Shown: piece after piece, positions 34,639 to 42,896 of the stretch
Numbering within the stretch: the stretch's first letter is position 1
Layout of the letters: each line of letters starts with the position of its first letter
DNA from: Archangium lipolyticum
GTDB taxonomy: Bacteria > Myxococcota > Myxococcia > Myxococcales > Myxococcaceae
NCBI RefSeq assembly: GCF_024623785.1
Contig: NZ_JANKBZ010000047.1
Coordinates: 1-64,000, forward strand
Reading direction: 5' to 3'
DNA length: 64,000 bases
Translations under genes and position numbers: made by a program
The notes under the pieces: model-generated
The model's database searches: none
What the model saw: the letters and a program-made list of their open reading frames with translations, nothing else
Told to the model about the DNA's origin: nothing

Positions 34639-36458
34639 CTCGCGCGGCCGGGGAACAGCAGGTGATGACCGACCTGGTGAACACGCTGCTGGCCGAGGAC
34701 GTCTTCGGGCTTACAACCCGCGGCGAGCTGCATACCCGCGCCGCGGTGCCTTCCTCGGTCCTCGCCGAGCGCGATGAGGCCTCCACGCATCTCTTGCGCT
34801 TCTGGGTGGAGCCCGGCAAGCGGTTCCTCCTCATTCCCATCACACCCGCGGTCACACAGCCGTATCGCACCTCCTCCGGCGCGGTCATCGAAGTGGAGTG
34901 CGAGCCACATGTGGAGAGGCCGCTCTCCGCCGTCGACTTCCTGCAGACCCTGGCCAGCGCTGCTTCTCACGAGGGCTCCGTGAGTCGTCTGTGTGACGAG
35001 CTTCGGCTGGCAGCCGCGCAGGGGGAGCTCTCCAACGGGGCTCTGGACACCCTTCCCGCGCCGCGGCTGACCTCCCTGCTCGACCTCGAGCGCTGGGCGG
35101 CGTTCCGCGACAGGCCATTTCACCCCGTGGCCAAGGCGAAGGTCGGATGGAACGAGGCCGAGTACCGTTGCTATGCCCCCGAGTTTCACCGGGAGGTCAC
35201 CCTTCGATGGATGGCCGTGCGGAGGGATCATCTGCTCCTCGGGCGGGAGGTTCAGGACTGGAGTCCCGCTGAGCTGCTGCTCCCGGAACCGGAGGTCAGG
35301 GCAGTCATGGCCGCCATGGAGCAGGCCGGCCTGAGTCCCGCGGACTACATGGCCTTGCCCGTCCACCCCTGGCAGATGGAGCGGACTCTTCCCCGCGAGC
35401 TCCAGCCGGAAGTGGCGGCCTCAATCTGTGTCCCGCTGCGGGTAGAGGCCGGAGGCTATGTCGCCAGCTCGTCACTTCGCTCCCTGGCGCCGGTCGGAGG
35501 GGGAGGCCGGCACGTCAAGCTGCCCATCGGCATCGAGTCGCTCGGCGCCATCCGCTCTCTCTCCGCCCTCTCCATGCGGAACGGCGAGCGGGGACAGCAG
35601 TTGCTCCACCAGGTCTTGGGGAAGGATTCCATTCTCTGGGAGCGCCTCCACCTCTGCGATGAGACGGTCTGGTTCGCCTTCTACCCACCGGGCAGCGACT
35701 GGTGGGAAGACCGGCCGCGGCACCTCTCCTGCCTCATCCGGGAGTACCCGGCGCGGCTGCTGAGCGACGGTCGAGTTCAGCTCGTCCCCATGTCCGCGTT
35801 GGCGCAACCCGGGACAGCCTCACACGCACACCTCTTCACGTCCTGGCTGGCGCGACGGGGCCAGGGCACCGCGAGCCGAGCGGAGGTGTTGGAGCTGTTC
35901 CGCTCGGTCTCCACGCGGTTCCTCGGCCTCGCGATGCGCCTGCTGCGGCATGGTGTCCTTCCGGAGATTCATGGCCAGAACGTCTTGCTGGTGCTGAACG
36001 ACGGTGAGGTGGAGGGGCTCCTGCTGAGGGACCATGACACCGTGCGGATTCACCTACCCTGGCTCCAGGAGGCGGGCCTCTCGGACCCACACTACGTCGT
36101 CAAGCCGGGCCGGCCGAACTCGCTCTACAACGAGACCCCGGAGGCGCTGCTGGGGTACCTCCAGACGCTCGGGATTCAGGTCAATCTGTATGGCATCGCC
36201 GATGCGCTCTCCCGGAGCTACGCCATCCAGGAGGCCGAGTTCTTCCGCGTGATCGAGAGCAGTCTGTCCCAGGCGGTGGACAGCGCCGGCTTCTCCGCCG
36301 GTGCGCGAGCCGCGGTGGAGAAGGCGCTGTTCCAGGACCCGGAGTGGCCCGTCAAGATGGTGCTGGCACCGTTGCTGGGCCGTTCCGGTCCCGCGGGGAG
36401 CAGCATGCCGTCCGGGTGGGGCAAGACGGGGAACCCCTTCAGGCGGATGGCCCCCTGA
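34626..36458 (+). CDS. sbnC: NIS siderophore synthetase 3, SbnC-like
   Basis: A 610-residue IucA/IucC synthetase. It starts at GTG 34626, well supported by GAGGGAG 6 nt upstream and overlapping the SbnI-like stop by 13 nt. An alternative ATG lies at 34665. Motifs: DRPFHPVAKAKVGW, LPVHPWQMERTL, ASSSLRSLAPVGGGGRHVKLPIGIESLG, EIHGQNVLL and LLRDHDTVRIH, with PGRPNSLYNETP near the end. This pattern differs from synthetases 1, 2 and 4. Because the MFS exporter follows directly, as in S. aureus C-D, it is assigned as SbnC, the enzyme that adds 2-oxoglutarate. Confidence 0.8.
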   Translation: MRSLTRAAGEQQVMTDLVNTLLAEDVFGLTTRGELHTRAAVPSSVLAERDEASTHLLRFWVEPGKRFLLIPITPAVTQPYRTSSGAVIEVECEPHVERPLSAVDFLQTLASAASHEGSVSRLCDELRLAAAQGELSNGALDTLPAPRLTSLLDLERWAAFRDRPFHPVAKAKVGWNEAEYRCYAPEFHREVTLRWMAVRRDHLLLGREVQDWSPAELLLPEPEVRAVMAAMEQAGLSPADYMALPVHPWQMERTLPRELQPEVAASICVPLRVEAGGYVASSSLRSLAPVGGGGRHVKLPIGIESLGAIRSLSALSMRNGERGQQLLHQVLGKDSILWERLHLCDETVWFAFYPPGSDWWEDRPRHLSCLIREYPARLLSDGRVQLVPMSALAQPGTASHAHLFTSWLARRGQGTASRAEVLELFRSVSTRFLGLAMRLLRHGVLPEIHGQNVLLVLNDGEVEGLLLRDHDTVRIHLPWLQEAGLSDPHYVVKPGRPNSLYNETPEALLGYLQTLGIQVNLYGIADALSRSYAIQEAEFFRVIESSLSQAVDSAGFSAGARAAVEKALFQDPEWPVKMVLAPLLGRSGPAGSSMPSGWGKTGNPFRRMAP

Positions 36459-37675
36459 TGCAACTCGACGAACGGGAGCGCAACCTCCGGGTGCTCTGGT
36501 GCAGCCACTTTCTCTCCGTCACCAGTCTGTGCGTCATTGCCCCCCTGTTGCCGTTCTTTCTGAGGGAACTCGGAGCCACGAGTCAGACATCGGCCCTGAC
36601 GTGGAGCGGCTTCGCGCTGGCGGCCCCCGCGGTCACCTATGCCGTGACAGCTCCGCTCTGGGGCAGGCTGGGTGACCGCTGGGGCCAGAAGTGGATGGTG
36701 GTCCGGGCGCTCGCGGGGCTCGCGCTGACGCTCATCCTCATGGGGTATGCCGAGACTCCGTTCCAGTTCTTCCTTCTCCGCCTGCTCCAGGGGGCGTTCG
36801 GCGGAGTGGTCAGCGCGGGCACGGCCCTGGCCAGCACGCAGGCCTCGGCCGAGAGCCGGGGGCGGGTGCTCGGAAGGCTCGAGAGCGCCGTCGCGGCCGG
36901 CTCGTTGGCGGGCCCCATCATCGGTGGGGTGCTCATGGACTGGTGGAGCTTTCGCCACCTGCTGATCCTCCTGGGAGGACTCCTCGCGCTCTCGGCGGTG
37001 GCCGCGGTGGGCTTGCTGAATAGGGACCGCCCGGTGGCGAGCGTCGCTCGGGCCGGCGTCTGGGGCACGTTTGGCCAGCTCCTGGGAGAGCGCCGCGTCC
37101 GGCGGTTCCTGCTGGCCGGCATTTGCGCCAACCTGGGCGTCTACGGGCTGGTGGCCATCCTCTCCGCACGGGTCAAGGAGCTCTCACCCCTGAGCACCCA
37201 TGCGGCCACCTGGGTGGGCGTCATGCAGGCGGTCACGTGGGCCGCCGCCTTGTTCGGGGCCCCCTGGTGGGGGAAGAGAAACGACACCTCCCTGGTGGAG
37301 CGGAACTTCATCATCGCCTCGTTGCTCTGTGGGACTGGCGTCGCGCTCCAGGCCCTGCCGTTGGGCCTCGAGTGGCTCCTCCCCTGGCGTGCCTTGCAAG
37401 GGTTTGGCTTCAGCGCCCTGCTGCCCTCGGCCCTCCTCATCGTCTCGCAGGCGGCGCCCGAGTCGCAGCGCGGCGCTCACATCGGTGCCGCGAACAGCCT
37501 CCTGGTGGTGGGGCAGATCGGCGGCTCGCTCATGAGCGCCTTCCTCGCCCGGAGTCTCAGCCCGGCGTGGATTTTCGTCACCATGTCGGCCTGCTTCGTG
37601 GCCGGGGCCGCCGCGGTGTGGGTGCCCCAGAAATCATCGGACACTGTCGCGCGGGAAGGAGCGGTCCAGTCGTGA
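36458..37675 (+). CDS. sbnD: MFS siderophore exporter, SbnD-like
   Basis: A 405-residue major facilitator protein with about 12 membrane helices and the MFS loop motif GRLGDRWGQKWM between helices 2 and 3. Residues LLQGAFGGVVSAGTALAS are typical of the drug/siderophore export branch. It starts at ATG 36458 inside the TGATG overlap with the SbnC-like stop. It probably exports the finished siderophore across the inner membrane. No outer-membrane channel gene is nearby. Confidence 0.85.
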   Translation: MQLDERERNLRVLWCSHFLSVTSLCVIAPLLPFFLRELGATSQTSALTWSGFALAAPAVTYAVTAPLWGRLGDRWGQKWMVVRALAGLALTLILMGYAETPFQFFLLRLLQGAFGGVVSAGTALASTQASAESRGRVLGRLESAVAAGSLAGPIIGGVLMDWWSFRHLLILLGGLLALSAVAAVGLLNRDRPVASVARAGVWGTFGQLLGERRVRRFLLAGICANLGVYGLVAILSARVKELSPLSTHAATWVGVMQAVTWAAALFGAPWWGKRNDTSLVERNFIIASLLCGTGVALQALPLGLEWLLPWRALQGFGFSALLPSALLIVSQAAPESQRGAHIGAANSLLVVGQIGGSLMSAFLARSLSPAWIFVTMSACFVAGAAAVWVPQKSSDTVAREGAVQS

Positions 37676-39471
37676 ATGATGGCGTCGGTCGGGTGTTTCA
37701 GTCTCCCCAGCATGCCGTGGTGCGGCGGCGGATTTTCCGCCAGCTCGTGGAGTCGCTGGTCTACGAAGGGATTGTCGAGCCCCAGGTGCGCGCGCTCCAG
37801 GACGGGCTGCTGGAGTTCTCTCTGAGCGGGCGTGATGCGCACGATCAGGAGGTCCGCTACGCCTGCCAAGGGAGGCGAGCGTTTGGCTTCGACCGGGTCC
37901 GGCTCACCGCGCAGCCGGTGCAGCGTGACGGGGAGGAGGCTACCTCCTTGTCCACCTTCCTCCTGGAGATCTCACACCTGCTGAAGGCGGATTCACAGAA
38001 GCTCGCTGCCTTCATCGAGGAGCTCCATCAAACCCTGCTCAAGGACACCCTTGCCCAGGACGTCCGGTTCCAGCAGCCGCCGCTGCGGGAGTCGAGCTAC
38101 GACGAGCTCGAGGGCGAGGTGATGGATGGTCATCCCTACCACCCGTGCTACAAGTCGCGGGTCGGCTTCGACCTGGTGGACAACCAGGCCTTCGGACCGG
38201 AGTTCAAGCCAAGGCTCCGGCTCGTCTGGCTCGCCGTAAGACAGGAAGAGGCCAGGACGGCGGTCGTCCCGGGCCTGGAACTGGATGCCTTCGTGCGGCA
38301 GGAGCTTGGCGCGGCCACCCATGCGCGCTTCGCCGACGCGGTGGCGCTCCGGGGGAGCACCCTGGGAGAGTACACACTCATCCCCGTTCATCCCTGGCAG
38401 TGGCGCGAAATCGTGTCGGGCGGCTTCGTGGATCAGCTTGGCGCGGGCCGGCTCATCTATCTTGGCGAAGGGGAGGATGAGTACCGTCCGCAGCAGTCCA
38501 TCCGGACCCTGGCCAATGCGACCAGGCCCGAGAAGGCCTACGTAAAGTTGCCGCTGAGCATCGCCAACACATCGACGAGTCGCATCCTGTCTCAGCACAC
38601 CATCCTGAATGCCCCTGCCATCTCGGGCTGGCTCGGGGGCATCCAGGAGCAGGATTTATTCTTGCGCGAAGAGTTGGGCCTGACGCTCCTCCGGGAGATC
38701 GTCGGAGTCACCTACCATCACCAGGGGCTTTCCGGCATTCTGGAGCCCAGGGTGTACGGGACGCTGGGGACCATCTGGAGGGAGAGCCTCCATCCCCACC
38801 TGCGCCCGGGCGAAGCGGCTGTCCCCTTCAACGCGCTCTGCCACGTCGCCACGGATGGGCGCCCCCTGATTGACGGGTGGATTCGGGAGCAGGGGGTGGA
38901 GGCCTGGACGCGCGAGCTTCTGGAGGTCGCCATCCTCCCGCTCATCCGCCTGTTGTATGCCCATGGTGTGGCCATGGAGGCGCACGCGCAAAACATGGTG
39001 TTGATACACAGGGCGGGCAGGCCGGCGCGCCTCGCGCTCAAGGACTTCCATGATGGCATCCGGTTCGCGCGGCCCTTCCTGCGGACAGGAGACGCTGGCC
39101 CGAAGACGCAGGGGCCACCCGCCAACCATCCGCGCGTGAACCGGAACTCCTTCCTCGAGAGGGACGACCCGTCCGAGGTGAAGGACTTCTTCCACGACGC
39201 GTTCTTCTTCATCAACCTTGGCGAGCTTTCCCTTTTCCTGCTGGAGCGCTACGGCCTGCCAGAGGAACGCTTCTGGGCGATGGCGGCGGACGTGATTCAC
39301 GGCTACCAGAGACGGTTCCCGCACGAGGCCGAGCGCTTCACCGCCTTCGACCTCTTCTCGGAGCGGATTGCCATCGAGCAACTGACGGGCCGCAGGCTGT
39401 TCGCCGAAGCCGGCACGGGTGTCCACATGGTGAGGAATCCACTCGCCGCCTTCCGTACGGGAGCACGGTAG
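37672..39471 (+). CDS. NIS siderophore synthetase 4, second SbnF-like paralogue
   Basis: A 599-residue IucA/IucC synthetase beginning at a GTG overlapping the exporter stop. It shares with synthetase 2 the N-terminal VVRRRIFRQLVESLVYEG and motifs GHPYHPCYKSRVGF, LIPVHPWQWREIV, PQQSIRTLAN, ANTSTSRILSQHTI, EAHAQNMVL and LKDFHDGIRF. The set found in S. aureus has only one SbnF, so this is an extra enzyme, paired with an extra decarboxylase (next gene). Either it replaces or backs up synthetase 2, or it adds a further unit. All recognisable active-site motifs are intact. Confidence 0.83.
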   Translation: MNDGVGRVFQSPQHAVVRRRIFRQLVESLVYEGIVEPQVRALQDGLLEFSLSGRDAHDQEVRYACQGRRAFGFDRVRLTAQPVQRDGEEATSLSTFLLEISHLLKADSQKLAAFIEELHQTLLKDTLAQDVRFQQPPLRESSYDELEGEVMDGHPYHPCYKSRVGFDLVDNQAFGPEFKPRLRLVWLAVRQEEARTAVVPGLELDAFVRQELGAATHARFADAVALRGSTLGEYTLIPVHPWQWREIVSGGFVDQLGAGRLIYLGEGEDEYRPQQSIRTLANATRPEKAYVKLPLSIANTSTSRILSQHTILNAPAISGWLGGIQEQDLFLREELGLTLLREIVGVTYHHQGLSGILEPRVYGTLGTIWRESLHPHLRPGEAAVPFNALCHVATDGRPLIDGWIREQGVEAWTRELLEVAILPLIRLLYAHGVAMEAHAQNMVLIHRAGRPARLALKDFHDGIRFARPFLRTGDAGPKTQGPPANHPRVNRNSFLERDDPSEVKDFFHDAFFFINLGELSLFLLERYGLPEERFWAMAADVIHGYQRRFPHEAERFTAFDLFSERIAIEQLTGRRLFAEAGTGVHMVRNPLAAFRTGAR

Positions 39472-40661
39472 TGGAGCGAATCAAGGCAAGGATTGACGAA
39501 CACATGCAGCGGGACGGGGCGCGCCCGTTCTGCGCGTTCCTGTACGACTTGAAGCAGTTGAAGGAGCACGTCTCCCGCACCATCGCCCTGCTGCCCTCCA
39601 GGTGCCGCTACTTCTATGCAATCAAGGCGAACTCGGATGCGGCGTTGTTGCGGGCTCTTGCCCCCATCGTTCACGGCTTCGAGGTTGCGTCGTTGGGGGA
39701 GGTGCTCAAGGTACGGGCTGTCACGGCGACCAGTCCCATCCTCTTTGGCGGCCCGGGGAAGACCGACGAGGAGATCGCAGGTGCGATCCACCACCGGGTC
39801 AGCCTGCTGCACGTCGAGAGCCTGAACGAGCTGCGGCGGGTCGAACGCATCGCCGCGAGCCATGGGACGGTCATGGAGCTCCTCTTGCGGGTGAACCTGC
39901 GGGGGCCGCTCCCGGTGGGCACCCTCCAGATGGCTGGCAGGCCGACCCAGTTTGGCATCGATGAGGCGGATGTACCCGCGGCAATCCTTCAGGCGCAGGC
40001 GTCGCCACATCTCCGGCTGCGCGGGTTTCACTTCCACTCGCTGTCGAACAACCTCGAGGTGGAGGAGCACCTGGGCATGGTCGAGCACTACGCCCGCAGG
40101 GTGCGGCAGTGGGCCGAGGAGTTTCACCTGGAGGTCGACTTCGTGAACATGGGCGGTGGCATCGGCGTGAACTACGGCGACTTGCAGGCCCAGTTCGACA
40201 TGCCTGCCTTTGCCGCCAATCTGCCCGCCCGGCTTGAGCCGCTTCCTTCCGAACGCGTCTCGGTCCTGTTCGAGTGTGGCCGGTACTCCGTGGCGTCCTG
40301 CGGGTATTATGCGGCGGAGGTGCTCGACGTCCGGGAGATTCGAGGGAAGACGTTCGCAGTCATCGCCGGCGGGCTCCATCACTTCCTGTTGCCCGGCGCG
40401 TGGAAGCACAGCCACCCCGTCGAGCTCCTTCCGGTAGAGCGGTGGGCCTACCCCTTCGAGCGGCCGGAATGCGTCGACCGTCCCGTGACAATCGTCGGGA
40501 AGATGGACAGTCCCAAGGACATCCTGGCGCAGGATGTGATGCTGCCACGGGTGCGGGTAGGGGATGTGCTCGCCTTCCCCTATGCCGGCGCCTATGGCTG
40601 GGTCATCTCCGCGCATGACTTCAGCAGCCTGCCCCACCCGGAGCATCTCTACCTCGAGTAG
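39471..40661 (+). CDS. Second SbnH-like PLP decarboxylase
   Basis: A 396-residue fold-type III PLP decarboxylase parallel in sequence to the first (FYAIKANSDAA, GGPGKTDEEIA, GRPTQFGIDEADVPA, FHFHSLSNNLE, GGGIGVNY, ECGRYS). It starts at GTG 39471, overlapping the synthetase 4 stop by 1 nt, with GGGAG upstream. It differs from the first copy in many surface and C-terminal residues, so this is not a very recent duplication. Substrate unknown; a citryl-diamino acid is likely. Confidence 0.83.
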   Translation: MERIKARIDEHMQRDGARPFCAFLYDLKQLKEHVSRTIALLPSRCRYFYAIKANSDAALLRALAPIVHGFEVASLGEVLKVRAVTATSPILFGGPGKTDEEIAGAIHHRVSLLHVESLNELRRVERIAASHGTVMELLLRVNLRGPLPVGTLQMAGRPTQFGIDEADVPAAILQAQASPHLRLRGFHFHSLSNNLEVEEHLGMVEHYARRVRQWAEEFHLEVDFVNMGGGIGVNYGDLQAQFDMPAFAANLPARLEPLPSERVSVLFECGRYSVASCGYYAAEVLDVREIRGKTFAVIAGGLHHFLLPGAWKHSHPVELLPVERWAYPFERPECVDRPVTIVGKMDSPKDILAQDVMLPRVRVGDVLAFPYAGAYGWVISAHDFSSLPHPEHLYLE

Positions 40662-40665
40662 GCAC

Positions 40666-41502
40666 GTGTCGATGACGCTCGCCGCGATGGATCGTATCCT
40701 TCCGCTCCTGGCGCCCTATGAGAGCCGCCTGCTCCTGGGGGAGCACCTGCATGGACGGAACGTGGTGCGAGCCTCGGTGTACCTCGAGGACGAGCACCTG
40801 CTGGCCGCGGTGCGGCGGCTGATGGAGACGCTCCAGACGGGCGAGCTGAGGGCGGCCGCCTCGCTCTGGCACAAGCACTACAACGCGGCGCTGTTGTCGG
40901 GGTTCCTGGCGGCCATGACGCTCGCCGGGGTAGGGCTGGACGGCTCTATTTCGAACGTGAGCATGACCCTCTCCGAGGAGGGCCTGCCCAGGGCCGCTGT
41001 CCTGCACTCCCTCGCGGGCATCGTGGTCCATCCACCGCGGCTGAAGCTCGACATCTCAGCGCCCCGCGTCGGCTTGGATGTGCTTCACGGGCGGGTGCTG
41101 TCGAGCCTCTTCGCCAACCACCTGGCGCCCATTGTCGAACAGGTGCATCGCGTGACGGGCTTGCCGAAGAGAATCTTGTGGGGCAACGCCGGCAATCTGT
41201 GCGCGGATGTCTATGACGGACTGAGGGCCCGCCCCGAGGTCGCGGCGGCAGTCGAGGAAGACCGGCGAATCCTCCTGGAGCAACCGGACAGCCCGCTCAT
41301 GCCCGGGCCGAACCCGCTTCACCAGTCGGTCCGCTATGAGGACCTGAGCGGATTCGGCCGTGCGTCTGTCGTCCGGGTCCGCAAGACGTGCTGCCAGCGC
41401 TACAAGCTGCCTGGCCTGCTCCATTGCTACACCTGCCCCATCTTGAAGGGCCACGAGCGTGTGGCGCTCCTGCGGAAGCTGGGCCTGCCCGAGCACACCT
41501 GA
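40666..41502 (+). CDS. FhuF-like ferric siderophore reductase ([2Fe-2S])
   Basis: A 278-residue protein with the C-terminal cysteine set CCxRYxLPGxxxCxTCP (about 250-266: TCCQRYKLPGLLHCYTCPI), the unusual C-C-x10-C-x2-C [2Fe-2S] site of FhuF. The mid-part matches the IucA/C-like FhuF fold. It would reduce Fe(III) of the imported siderophore in the cytoplasm. GTG 40666 is chosen, with an ATG alternative at 40672; support for either start is weak. It is the last gene of the main operon. Confidence 0.82.
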   Translation: MSMTLAAMDRILPLLAPYESRLLLGEHLHGRNVVRASVYLEDEHLLAAVRRLMETLQTGELRAAASLWHKHYNAALLSGFLAAMTLAGVGLDGSISNVSMTLSEEGLPRAAVLHSLAGIVVHPPRLKLDISAPRVGLDVLHGRVLSSLFANHLAPIVEQVHRVTGLPKRILWGNAGNLCADVYDGLRARPEVAAAVEEDRRILLEQPDSPLMPGPNPLHQSVRYEDLSGFGRASVVRVRKTCCQRYKLPGLLHCYTCPILKGHERVALLRKLGLPEHT

Positions 41503-41513
41503 GGGAGCCCTCA
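41500..41513 (+). terminator. Short palindrome at the end of the siderophore operon
   Basis: TGAGGGAGCCCTCA, a perfect palindrome overlapping the FhuF-like stop, followed by GCGCCCGGGCGC. No T-run. It may mark the operon end, but support is weak. Confidence 0.3.
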
Positions 41514-41608
41514 CGCGCCCGGGCGCCACTGTGGACTTGTCCTCCGTGACGGCGAGCCGCGCGTCCACGCCCGCTTGACAGCTTCCGGAATGGCGGATAG
41601 ACGCAATT

Positions 41609-41627
41609 GATATTGATTCTCAACATC
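41609..41627 (+). promoter_or_regulatory. Fur box before the PepSY gene
   Basis: GATATTGATTCTCAACATC matches the Fur consensus at 14 of 19 positions, 14 nt before the PepSY ATG. It suggests that this gene is separately iron-regulated. Confidence 0.6.
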
Positions 41628-41641
41628 GCCTCCTCCATCCG

Positions 41642-42766
41642 ATGACGTTCCGCCGGCTCCTCTTCCATGTGCACCTGTACGCGGGCCTCAGTGTGGGCGC
41701 GCTGCTGGCGGTGATGGGGCTGACCGGGGCCGTGCTCGTCTTCGGGGAGGAGCTGGATCGGCACCTGCAGCCCGAGGTGCGGCGGGTGGAGCCCACGGGC
41801 GAGCGGGTGCCGCTCGCACGGGTGGTGGAGGTGGTGACGGAGCGGCAGGGCGGCACGCCGCCGCGCCAGCTACGGATTCCCGAGCGGCCGGATGCCCCGC
41901 TCGAGGTCTGGATGAAGCCCCAAGGCGCCCTCAAGGTGTACGTGGACCCGTACACCGGCGCGGTGCTCGGCGCGCGCACGCCCGGGCAGAGCCTGGTGGG
42001 CACCCTGCGCGAGCTGCACGTGAGGCTCTTCGCCGGCGAGCTGGGCCATACGGTGGTGGGCACCGCCGGCCTCGTGCTCATCGCCCTGTGCCTCAGCGGG
42101 CTCGTCCTCTGGTGGCCGGGTCGTCGCAAGCTGGCCGAGGGCTTTACCCTGCGCCGGCCGCTGCGCTGGCGGCGGGCGAACTACGATCTGCACAAGCTCG
42201 GCGGGCTGCTCTCGCTCGCCTTTCTCCTGGTGGCCGGGCTCACCGGGGCCGCGCTCGTCTTCCCGACCCCCTTCGAGCGCACGCTCCAGGCCGTCACCGG
42301 CACGGGGCCGCGGAGCGCGCCCCCGAAGCCCGGACCCGCGACGGGCGAGCCGTTGCCCCTGGACGCGCTGCTGGCCAAGGCCGACCAGGCCCTCCCCGGC
42401 GCGCGCACCACCCGCATCGACCTGCCCACCTCACCCGGAGCGCCCCTGCGGGTGCGCAAGCGCTTCCCGGACGAGCCGCATCCCAATGGGATGAGCGTCG
42501 TGGACGTGGACTGCCACACCGGCGCGGTGCTGCGCGCGGAGAACGCCCTGGAGGCGCCACTGGCCGCGCGGTTGATGACCCTGCGCTTCCCGCTGCACAT
42601 CGGCTCGCTGGGGGGCCTGGCCACGCGGCTGCTCGCGGTGCTCACCGGCCTCTTCCCCGCGGGCCTCTTCCTCACCGGCTTCTTCCTCTGGCTCGCCAGG
42701 ACCCGCGCTGCCACGGCCCCAGCCCGGCGCGCCGCTCTCATGCCCTCGCGCGAGGGCACCAGTTGA
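41642..42766 (+). CDS. PepSY-associated membrane protein
   Basis: A 374-residue inner-membrane protein with four predicted helices: near the N-terminus (LSVGALLAVMGLTGAVLVF), GTAGLVLIALCLSGLVLWW, LSLAFLLVAGLTGAALVF, and the C-terminal LTGLFPAGLFLTGFFLWLA. Conserved His and Trp residues (RLLFHVHLYAG, ELHVRLFAGELGH, LHKLGGLLS, LHIGSLGG) match the PepSY_TM family. Some members, often next to TonB receptors, are linked to reductive release of iron from siderophores at the periplasm. ATG with a Fur box upstream. Confidence 0.82.
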   Translation: MTFRRLLFHVHLYAGLSVGALLAVMGLTGAVLVFGEELDRHLQPEVRRVEPTGERVPLARVVEVVTERQGGTPPRQLRIPERPDAPLEVWMKPQGALKVYVDPYTGAVLGARTPGQSLVGTLRELHVRLFAGELGHTVVGTAGLVLIALCLSGLVLWWPGRRKLAEGFTLRRPLRWRRANYDLHKLGGLLSLAFLLVAGLTGAALVFPTPFERTLQAVTGTGPRSAPPKPGPATGEPLPLDALLAKADQALPGARTTRIDLPTSPGAPLRVRKRFPDEPHPNGMSVVDVDCHTGAVLRAENALEAPLAARLMTLRFPLHIGSLGGLATRLLAVLTGLFPAGLFLTGFFLWLARTRAATAPARRAALMPSREGTS

Positions 42767-42864
42767 TGACCCCCCCTGGCTTCCGGCATCCCTGAGCCCC
42801 GGGTGGCACGCAGGGGGGGCGGCTCACCACGGACCTCCAGAGTCTCGATACGCGCTCGGGCGTT

Positions 42865-42890
42865 GCGGCGCCGGCGGACACCGGCGCCGC
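42865..42890. terminator. Bidirectional hairpin between convergent PepSY and receptor genes
   Basis: A perfect 10-bp stem GCGGCGCCGG/CCGGCGCCGC with loop CGGACA, between the PepSY stop and the stop of the minus-strand receptor gene, which ends 7 nt away. No T-run on either side. Confidence 0.5.
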
Positions 42891-42896
42891 GGGGGC

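Noticed and set aside
41515-41526. Palindrome GCGCCCGGGCGC as an operator
   Set aside because: Such self-complementary GC strings are expected by chance in this base composition, and it has no clear relation to a promoter.
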